A DNA stretch of 14,853 bases from Methanobrevibacter sp. (GTDB lineage Archaea; Methanobacteriota; Methanobacteria; Methanobacteriales; Methanobacteriaceae). The notes under the pieces are model-generated. The model saw only the letters and a program-made list of their open reading frames with translations. It was not told the origin of the DNA and did not search any database. The position numbers and the translations under genes were made by a program. This document shows positions 1-5,410 of the stretch, one piece after another; the first letter of the stretch is position 1; each line of letters begins with the position of its first letter. The stretch lies in NCBI GenBank assembly GCA_017652345.1, contig JAGCBE010000238.1, positions 1-14,853 on the forward strand, written 5' to 3'.

Positions 1-141
1 ATCTTTCTTTCTTGCTAACTTCTCTTCTAAAGTGAGAAAGAAGTAGGTATTGAAGAATATCACTATCTGTAAGATAAAGTGTCTTAGGTTGTCTATTTTG
101 ATGTATTACCTTGATATATAGAGGTAAATGAAAAGAGAGAT
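1..141. repeat. Left inverted terminal repeat (141 bp)
   Basis: This segment is the exact reverse complement of 14713-14853. Identity stops at base 142 (G here, against the base pairing partner at 14712). Inverted repeats at both ends of a gene-complete contig indicate the true ends of a linear genome replicated by protein priming, as in phi29 (very short ITR) and Cp-1 (a few hundred bp). The outermost bases are A followed by three tandem TCTT units (2-13), which could serve sliding-back or jumping-back initiation. The repeat holds no convincing gene. The terminal base itself cannot be verified, because assembly may have trimmed the ends. Confidence 0.95.
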
Positions 142-143
142 GG

Positions 144-287
144 TTAGTCTCTCAATTTCTCATAGATTGATATTAGTTCTTTTAGACTATTTAAGAGTCC
201 TTGTATTACTACTCTAGGTGTATCTTTAGGTAGGAATATAATTGAATTCATTAAGTGTCTTATTGCTTCTAGTATTTCATTTCTCAT
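144..287 (-). CDS. Small hypothetical protein (47 aa) after the packaging ATPase
   Basis: A 47-codon frame starts with ATG at 287, one base after the TAA of the packaging ATPase (289-291), and ends with TAA at 144-146, 3 bp before the ITR boundary. It fills the whole space between the ATPase and the ITR. The protein begins MRNEILEAIRHLMNS and ends KELISIYEKLRD. It looks like two short amphipathic helices joined by a FLPKDTP linker; there is no signal peptide or clear membrane segment. The Shine-Dalgarno is weak, so translation is probably coupled to the ATPase. I do not recognise a family. Its position as the last gene suggests a small accessory, replication or packaging factor, but that is only inference. 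Support comes from the tight spacing and exact fit rather than from homology. Confidence 0.6.
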   Translation of the reverse strand: MRNEILEAIRHLMNSIIFLPKDTPRVVIQGLLNSLKELISIYEKLRD

Positions 288-288
288 C

Positions 289-1368
289 TTACTTCTTAAT
301 TATCTCTAGATTCTTTCTAAATAGACTCTGTGTGAGTATATTCTTATATCTAAAGGCTCTTACATCCTCTCTTTCAATAACACTGTCTCTTAAGTCTGTT
401 ATGAATGTATCATCTATGTATCTTTTCATTGCTATACTAGGTACTTGTTCATTATTATAAGGTGCTATGATATTAGTATCCCAGATAGTGAACCAATCTG
501 TCTTATCTTTAGTGAATTTAACTACACAAATAGGTTTATTTAATCTACCTTTATATAATAGTTTAAGGTCTCTTTCTATTTTATTAGTAAAGTTACCTGT
601 ACCTGTATCTATTTCATTTGCTAGAGCATTCTTTCTTCTTTTCTCATAGGCTGCATTATTAGGAATATAATCTATGACACAATGCTTTCTTTTGAGTTTA
701 TAGACACCAAATTCTACAGGAATGAAACCAAACATTGCTAATAGTTCAGGACAATCTTCTGTGTTATTTAACATAAAGAAGACTTTAACATTAGTTCTTT
801 CATGTCTAACAATGTTTTCTATTTGCATCTTAAGGTTATAGACAACATCAAATGTTCTTTTTTGACCTTTCTCTAATGCAACTTCATCAACAATGATTCT
901 AGCACCTTTGAATGTAGAAGCATCAAATAAGGCTGCACCTTTGTTGTTATATGCTGTAGATAAGCCATAGACATAACATAGAGGCTTACCATTGAGAAAT
1001 ACTGTATCACCTTTAACTTTAATGTTCTCTAAATGATATTTTCTTACAAGTAATGGCTCAAACATCTTGGCACCATTATTCATAAGCATATTCTTGACTG
1101 CTATATCATTAAGTCTCATCCAATAGAATGGTACCATAAATAGTGGTGATTTAGGATTGAAGTAACAATTAAGTACATAATCTTGAACTGTATATGTTTT
1201 ACCTCTTTCTCTAGCACCTGACATAACAAACCAGTTAGCCCATTGATTACCTAATAAGGCTCTAATGGTGTACCACTCTTTAGCATCATACTTCTCTTTC
1301 TTTGCTTGTTTTGATGCTTTGGTTCTCTTTATGTCTTTCTTGTCATTGTTTGAAAGTCTTACTCTCAT
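289..1368 (-). CDS. DNA packaging ATPase (phi29 gp16-like)
   Basis: This is the motor ATPase that pumps DNA into the prohead through the portal vertex. Of 359 residues, a P-loop GARERGKTY lies at 51-59 (K57, T58) and a Walker B ARIIVDEVA at 156-164 (D161, E162). The segment ENIVRHERTNVKVFFMLNN at 184-202 fits the region holding the arginine finger and the following sensor strand (R188 or R191 candidates). The C-terminal third (about 260-359) matches the position of the degenerate RNase H-like nuclease domain of gp16-type enzymes. phi29 gp16 is 332 aa, so the length is normal. The N-terminal 30 residues are very basic. The start ATG overlaps the TGA of the upstream gene (ATGA), with GGGAG 8 nt ahead. 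Unlike phi29, where it closes the virion operon, here it follows the replication genes. Confidence 0.92.
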   Translation of the reverse strand: MRVRLSNNDKKDIKRTKASKQAKKEKYDAKEWYTIRALLGNQWANWFVMSGARERGKTYTVQDYVLNCYFNPKSPLFMVPFYWMRLNDIAVKNMLMNNGAKMFEPLLVRKYHLENIKVKGDTVFLNGKPLCYVYGLSTAYNNKGAALFDASTFKGARIIVDEVALEKGQKRTFDVVYNLKMQIENIVRHERTNVKVFFMLNNTEDCPELLAMFGFIPVEFGVYKLKRKHCVIDYIPNNAAYEKRRKNALANEIDTGTGNFTNKIERDLKLLYKGRLNKPICVVKFTKDKTDWFTIWDTNIIAPYNNEQVPSIAMKRYIDDTFITDLRDSVIEREDVRAFRYKNILTQSLFRKNLEIIKK

Positions 1369-1892
1369 TCAATAATCTCCCAATCAAGAGCATGTTCTTT
1401 ATACTTGAAATGAAACTCATATGTGGTACCATTAAATATGAAGTGGCCTACATCACCATTGAAGACCCAATTCTTGTCATTAAGGATATCTTCTTCACTG
1501 ATGTTCAAATCTTCACTCAAATCTCTCACATCACCACCCATGTTGTAGATGTATCTCTCAATTTTAGTCTCTTTCATTCTAGCAATCATGGTACTGGCCT
1601 TAACTGTTCTCTTGTGTCTCTCATCACTCAAGATTCTTGCTTCAAGGTCATTTCTATCACTCAAATCTAGGCCCTTCTTGTATTCTTCTAACCAGGCTTG
1701 ACCATACTTTGTAATCTTGCCTCTATAAATAATGTTCTTGGCACTTCTAGTTACCCACTTGGCTTTAGTGCCTTTTTTCTTTACTTTGTATTGGTAGTAT
1801 TCATATCTGTAAGTCTTCTTCTTACCTGTTTTCTTACTAATGTAAGTTCTTACTACAACTTTCTTTCTTCTGTTGACTTTAAGGCTCTTCAT
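1365..1892 (-). CDS. Basic hypothetical protein; candidate terminal protein
   Basis: The 175-aa product has an extremely basic first half: residues 1-53 are rich in Lys, Arg and Tyr (for example NRRKKVVVRTYISKKTGKKK). A predicted helical middle (about 64-115) and an acidic, mixed C-terminal part (about 120-175) follow. It lies directly downstream of the DNA polymerase, overlapping its end by 14 nt, and overlaps the ATPase start by 4 nt. A protein-primed genome needs a terminal protein, which binds the ends, carries the priming Ser, Thr or Tyr, and is often encoded next to the polymerase with a basic N-terminal DNA-binding domain. No other gene here fits as well. Its ribosome binding site is exceptionally strong, suggesting stoichiometric expression. 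Sequence similarity to known terminal proteins is not visible to me. The alternative is a DNA-binding protein of the p6 type. Confidence 0.75.
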   Translation of the reverse strand: MKSLKVNRRKKVVVRTYISKKTGKKKTYRYEYYQYKVKKKGTKAKWVTRSAKNIIYRGKITKYGQAWLEEYKKGLDLSDRNDLEARILSDERHKRTVKASTMIARMKETKIERYIYNMGGDVRDLSEDLNISEEDILNDKNWVFNGDVGHFIFNGTTYEFHFKYKEHALDWEIIE

Positions 1893-2877
1893 CTACAATC
1901 ACCTCCTTTACTCTAATGTTTACCATAGTCTCTCTATGGTTCTCTCTTTTTAGTTTGCCTAACACTACTTTGCCATTAGGTAAATCTAATTTACTTCTTA
2001 TACTTAATCTAGCATTACCCTTTAGTTGTTTACCTTTAGTAGGATGAGTGAACTGATAAATTGTATAAGCAGTAGTTTCATCATCAGAATCACAATAGTA
2101 TGCATAGACAATGCCATCAAGACTCTCACTTTTGATGTCACCAATCTTTGTACTAGTTGCTAATCTGTTCTTTGGATTATTTATTATAAGGCCATCTGTA
2201 TTGGCATATATGATAAGTCCACCACCGACTCTATCATACACATTCTCAATGAATGTTCTTGTTCTCTCTACAATCCAATCAAATGTACCTCTAAACCCTC
2301 TATTACATAAGTCACCTACATAGATGTTAATGTAATCTTTTCTAGCATGATGATGTAGTCTTATTAACTCTTTCTTTGCTTTAGGAAATATCTCACATAA
2401 TGCATCTGTATGGGCACCATTAGTGTCATAATAGACACAATTCTTGAACTTATGTACATGGCCATCATGATATGTGCATGGAAGCAATATATGTAATGGC
2501 TTTCTTCTCACTTTTAATGAATGTTCATTTAGACATTGTACAATTTCTTCTTTAGTGTAGTATTTCTTTAGAATTTTCTTCTCAATTAGACTATTGGCTT
2601 GGTTAGCATAAGGTAGTATTTTCACATCTTGAGGTGAATCTAAAGACTCATCACAAGCACACACTACTTGCATCCAGTCATTGTCCATATTGACATTAGG
2701 TATTCTATAACCCTGTATTATTAATGTTTTAGTAGCACTATCAACTTTGATTTTTCTCTTCTCACTATAACCTTTAGTGAAGAACATATTGAGATTGTCA
2801 ACATACTCTACATATTTAGGATACATGTCAAGAATAGCATTATAAGTGTTACTATCTATTGTTATTCTATTTAACAT
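1879..2877 (-). CDS. Compact protein-primed-type family B DNA polymerase
   Basis: The 332-aa product aligns by eye with the polymerase part of phi29 DNA polymerase (575 aa). YHDG (136-139) matches the YxGG motif. YYDTNG (149-154) is motif A with D151. Motif B keeps K180, N184 and G188 at the same spacing as K383, N387 and G391 in phi29. YANTDG (224-229) is motif C. KIGDIKSE (244-251) matches KLGYWAHE, and the last 50 residues follow the phi29 C-terminus. Only 77 residues separate D151 from D228, against 209 in phi29, which is the difference expected if both TPR1 and TPR2 insertions are missing. The first 130 residues show no ExoI, ExoII or ExoIII motif. Motif C has Asn where other PolBs have the first Asp. 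AGGAG lies 11 nt before the ATG, partly inside a leader hairpin. Family assignment is good; catalytic activity is unproven. Confidence 0.8.
   Translation of the reverse strand: MLNRITIDSNTYNAILDMYPKYVEYVDNLNMFFTKGYSEKRKIKVDSATKTLIIQGYRIPNVNMDNDWMQVVCACDESLDSPQDVKILPYANQANSLIEKKILKKYYTKEEIVQCLNEHSLKVRRKPLHILLPCTYHDGHVHKFKNCVYYDTNGAHTDALCEIFPKAKKELIRLHHHARKDYINIYVGDLCNRGFRGTFDWIVERTRTFIENVYDRVGGGLIIYANTDGLIINNPKNRLATSTKIGDIKSESLDGIVYAYYCDSDDETTAYTIYQFTHPTKGKQLKGNARLSIRSKLDLPNGKVVLGKLKRENHRETMVNIRVKEVIVDEEP
1898..1909 (-). promoter_or_regulatory. Full-length Shine-Dalgarno site AAAGGAGGTGAT
   Basis: This 12-nt site, located inside the 3' end of the polymerase gene, is complementary over its whole length to the usual 3' end of Gram-positive 16S rRNA. 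It sits 5 nt (9 nt from the AGGAGG core) ahead of the ATG at 1892 and fixes that start. It is the longest such match in the window and implies that the 175-aa protein is made in larger amounts than the polymerase upstream. Confidence 0.8.
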
Positions 2878-2890
2878 CTAACAAAAAACT

Positions 2891-2939
2891 CCTAACTGAC
2901 CCAGTAACTAGTAGGCATGCCATTACCAGACCAGTTAAG
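2891..2939 (-). promoter_or_regulatory. Structured leader of the polymerase gene
   Basis: On the minus-strand RNA, CUUAACUG (2939-2932) pairs with CAGUUAGG (2898-2891), giving 8 bp with one G-U. Inside it, GGUAAU (2927-2922) pairs with GUUACU (2908-2903), with two G-U pairs. The apical loop holds the palindrome GGCAUGCC (2921-2914). The 3' arm overlaps the AGG of the polymerase Shine-Dalgarno (AGGAG) and is followed by a run of six U. The element could hide the ribosome binding site or act as a weak attenuator, limiting polymerase synthesis. The pairing is seen in the sequence; the regulatory role is inference. Confidence 0.5.
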
Positions 2940-2956
2940 AGCCGATTTCTCTCTTT

Positions 2957-2983
2957 ATTATACAACTTTTAAACATTCCACAA
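2957..2983 (-). promoter_or_regulatory. Predicted promoter for the polymerase-ATPase genes
   Basis: A perfect TATAAT at 2962-2957 lies in the 130-bp gap between the HNH gene and the polymerase. It is embedded in TTGTATAATA, the same ten bases found in the promoter near 3656. A possible -35, TTGTGG at 2983-2978, has a short 15-nt spacer. The expected start, near 2950, would put the structured leader at the 5' part of the mRNA. Confidence 0.55.
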
Positions 2984-3007
2984 TATATTATTTCTTTGGT
3001 ACTTTCT

Positions 3008-3469
3008 TTATTCTATACCCATCATTTTTTGTACTTTTTTGTAGGCTAATGTGATTTGACTATGGGTAAGTTTTCTCTTCTCAAGATTACTCTTTCTAGA
3101 GATTGCTTGTAAGTTACTAATGTTATTGTTCATAGGATTACTATCAATATGGTCGGCATCTTCATTAGAACCAATTGAACCATTGAACCAGGCTAACATT
3201 ATTCTTGCTAATGGATAAGTATCTATTTTGTATGTCCAACCAGGACACTTTCTAACTTCACCACTCTTCACTCTATATGTTTGTTGAACAGGAACTTTGA
3301 TATTCTTATTCACAAAGTAGATTGCAAGATATTTTCTATCTTGGCCATATTTGTGTTTGCCTACAATAATACTTGGCTTTCTTAATGTGTCATTCACATA
3401 AACTTCACCATTCTCTGTCACATCAGTCACACCATAACTGATTAGCATCTCTTTTGTTAATTCTTTCAT
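3008..3469 (-). CDS. HNH endonuclease
   Basis: The 153-aa product has a classic small HNH nuclease core: DADHIDSNPMNNNISNLQ (104-121) followed by AISRKSNLEKRKL (122-134). The beta-beta-alpha-metal motif would use D106, H107, the Asn cluster at 113-115 and N128, an HNN arrangement common in phage homing nucleases. Upstream, YPLARIMLAWFNG (85-97) is the hydrophobic element usual before this motif. The N-terminal 80 residues are beta-rich and may contact DNA; no NUMOD domain is evident. No conserved Cys zinc pair is seen. The start overlaps the TGA of the 52-aa gene by 4 nt (ATGA), so it is translationally coupled and sits inside an operon rather than interrupting another gene. Role unclear: free-standing homing nuclease, host or competitor DNA cleavage, or a packaging-linked function. 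Confidence 0.85.
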   Translation of the reverse strand: MKELTKEMLISYGVTDVTENGEVYVNDTLRKPSIIVGKHKYGQDRKYLAIYFVNKNIKVPVQQTYRVKSGEVRKCPGWTYKIDTYPLARIMLAWFNGSIGSNEDADHIDSNPMNNNISNLQAISRKSNLEKRKLTHSQITLAYKKVQKMMGIE

Positions 3470-3624
3470 TTCTCATCTCTCTTTCTGATAAATGCTTCAA
3501 ATTCATCTACAAGTCTCTCATTTTCAAAACAGCATGGTTTTGCTTCTGCTTTGATTGTGTAAGAACAATAGTAGTTCTCTAATGGATACTCATAAACTTT
3601 GAATCTCTGTAACATTTCTCTCAT
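3466..3624 (-). CDS. Small hypothetical protein (52 aa)
   Basis: The frame runs from ATG 3624 to TGA 3468-3466, with its stop overlapping the HNH start (ATGA). The product begins MREMLQRFKVYEYPLENY, has three Cys (residues 20, 31, 32) and ends in a charged helix, RLVDEFEAFIRKRDEK. There is no membrane segment or signal. An in-frame stop at 3654-3652 limits upstream extension. A second ATG at 3615 would give 49 aa and a better-placed GAAGAG ribosome binding site, so the start is uncertain. It is the first gene after the predicted promoter at 3651-3656, which suggests an early function such as regulation or host takeover. I do not recognise a family. The tight coupling with the HNH gene supports a real gene. 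Confidence 0.65.
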   Translation of the reverse strand: MREMLQRFKVYEYPLENYYCSYTIKAEAKPCCFENERLVDEFEAFIRKRDEK

Positions 3625-3650
3625 CTCTTCTCGGACACATTGGTCATAGT

Positions 3651-3707
3651 ATTATACAAGTTTTTATATCTATTAAATTAATGTGTCACTAAATTTAGCA
3701 TTTAGAT
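3651..3707 (-). promoter_or_regulatory. Predicted promoter with 26-bp upstream motif (second block)
   Basis: Reading the minus strand, a 26-bp element at 3707-3682 contains TGCTAAATTTAGTGA (3700-3686), with the palindrome CTAAATTTAG at its core. Twenty-nine bases later comes a perfect TATAAT (3656-3651) inside TTGTATAATA. No good -35 box is seen at the usual distance, so the motif may recruit an activator. The same element precedes the virion operon at the right end. The first gene, the 52-aa ORF, begins about 27 nt after the -10. Confidence 0.6.
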
Positions 3708-3720
3708 TTTGAGAAAAAAT

Positions 3721-3746
3721 AAAAGAGGAATTTTTGTTCCTCTTTT
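3721..3746. terminator. Bidirectional rho-independent terminator
   Basis: A perfect 10-bp stem, AAAAGAGGAA with TTCCTCTTTT, encloses a 6-base loop. On the minus strand the stem is followed by ATTTTTT, so it ends the virion operon 20 bp after the adhesin stop. The plus strand also has a T run after the stem. Confidence 0.85.
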
Positions 3747-3766
3747 TTCATTTATTTATGATGTTA

Positions 3767-5404
3767 TTATTGGTAGTCCCAGTTATCATTAATTACATTG
3801 CCAGCAATTAAATCTGTTGCTGTTTCAGACTCACAAAATCTTGTTGCTTCGCCATCATTAAATACTTTGAGTAAACCAATCTTGTTATCTGATTTTCTTT
3901 GTACTAGATAGAAAATACTTGTACCATAAGCATTAATGGCTTCTAATCCATAGACTCTAATCTTTCTAGTGTAATTGTTGATTGTTACAGTACCATTGTT
4001 ATTAAATCTTCTAGCACCTAAATACATGACACCTGTATTTGTTGATGCTGGAGTTGAATAAGTACCTTTATTAACATCATCTACATACAATGTATTGTTA
4101 GATACATAGTTTAGTTCAAATGTATGTCTGGAATTATTATTTGAGTATATTCCACTATCTTTATAAGCACTATTACCAGTACCAAACCATACTTGTATTA
4201 AACCATTACTTGTTGTAGTAAAGTGATATCTATAGTAAATAGAACCATTGTAATAAATAGCACCAAACATGTTTTGACTACCAACTTGAGATGATGTACC
4301 ATCTGGGTTGAAATTGATATCTAACTTAATCTTGCAACTATTGTTGCCTTGTTCATTTAAGTTAACATAAGCATCACTTGGTATATCAATGTAATCTAAT
4401 AATCTATATGGATAGTATTTAACAGTTAATTGATATGTAGCAGTTTTTGTAATACCCCAATCAGTATATGAAGCAGTGACAGTATATGTACCAGCAGTAC
4501 TCATGTTATAGCCACTGAATGTTGTTGATGATGTAACATTTGCTGTAGTACCATCACTATATGTTGCTGTAACAACACCATCAAATGTAAATGTAGTATC
4601 TTGAGGCAATGTTGTTGATTGACCTGATAAAGCAATAGAGACAAGTCTCTTATTTCTCCATAATATAGTACTTTCTCTTTGAATTTGAGTAACTTCAACT
4701 AAAGGAAATTGAATAGTAGGAACTACAGCATTACCTATAGATGATGATGTTATGGTTCCATTCATTAAGTATGGAGTTTCAACATAAGTAGAATAGTTAG
4801 TAACTAAACCAACATCTCCTGTTGATGTATTTATAATTGGAACAAATTGTGTATTATTTGGATATCCTGAACCAGAACCCCATTGTTTAAATGAATATAT
4901 TTTACCTGTTGCAAATTGGTCTGCAGTACCTAAAGACTCACCACCAAGGTTTCTAGCCATCAAATATGCCTTCTCTTGACCATATTGATGTTCACCTCTG
5001 TAATAATAATGAAATGAACCTGAAAATAAAGTTGTCTCATTTTGTGTAAGTGTAAGGTAAACAGTAGGATTAGTATCCTCTATTCTTAATTTGTATTTTG
5101 CATCTTTAGTAAGAGTACACATTGTTTCATAATATAACTCATTACCGATTTCATAAGATTTAATATAAAGTTTTCCACTGTCTGCATATATGCGTAAGTA
5201 GCCTTCAAGTTGTTCAAGACCTACAATACATCCTGAATTAATATTTGATAATGAAAATTCAAATTCAGTTATTATAGCAATATCACCAAATAATAGTTTT
5301 GGATACATGTAGTTATCGGTACCATTAAAGTTAAGATACTCTACTTGTTGATAAGGATATTTAGGTATCTCTACCTTTGTAACTTGATTAAAGTTAATTG
5401 ACAT
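3767..5404 (-). CDS. Adhesin with two lectin-like domains and an Ig-like domain
   Basis: The 545-aa protein probably forms a receptor-binding appendage. Residues about 20-220 form a LamG/concanavalin-like beta domain, ending in the segment FVPIINTSTGDVGL that is typical of phage copies of this fold. Residues about 250-330 form a bacterial Ig-like domain (ATYSDGTTANVT, STAGTYTVTASYTD). Residues about 335-525 form a second lectin-like domain, with YLVQRKSDNKIGL as the matching end motif. Many Asn, Thr, Tyr and Gly residues fit a surface beta structure. It starts 6 nt after the stop of the fibre gene, in the same frame, and only a poor GTGGGG lies upstream. The gene may therefore be translated by coupling or by readthrough of the fibre TAG. 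Host-range role is inferred from domains and position. Confidence 0.75.
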   Translation of the reverse strand: MSINFNQVTKVEIPKYPYQQVEYLNFNGTDNYMYPKLLFGDIAIITEFEFSLSNINSGCIVGLEQLEGYLRIYADSGKLYIKSYEIGNELYYETMCTLTKDAKYKLRIEDTNPTVYLTLTQNETTLFSGSFHYYYRGEHQYGQEKAYLMARNLGGESLGTADQFATGKIYSFKQWGSGSGYPNNTQFVPIINTSTGDVGLVTNYSTYVETPYLMNGTITSSSIGNAVVPTIQFPLVEVTQIQRESTILWRNKRLVSIALSGQSTTLPQDTTFTFDGVVTATYSDGTTANVTSSTTFSGYNMSTAGTYTVTASYTDWGITKTATYQLTVKYYPYRLLDYIDIPSDAYVNLNEQGNNSCKIKLDINFNPDGTSSQVGSQNMFGAIYYNGSIYYRYHFTTTSNGLIQVWFGTGNSAYKDSGIYSNNNSRHTFELNYVSNNTLYVDDVNKGTYSTPASTNTGVMYLGARRFNNNGTVTINNYTRKIRVYGLEAINAYGTSIFYLVQRKSDNKIGLLKVFNDGEATRFCESETATDLIAGNVINDNWDYQ

Positions 5405-5410
5405 AATTAA

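Noticed and set aside
242..2323. Several plus-strand frames of 60-122 codons (242-460, 467-649, 1302-1670, 1698-1916, 2111-2323)
   Set aside because: They lie opposite recognisable minus-strand genes, lack good ribosome binding sites and have low-complexity hydrophobic or Ser/Leu-rich products typical of antisense frames.
2914..2921. GGCATGCC as a stand-alone protein-binding palindrome
   Set aside because: An 8-bp palindrome alone is weak evidence; it is better described as the loop of the polymerase leader structure.
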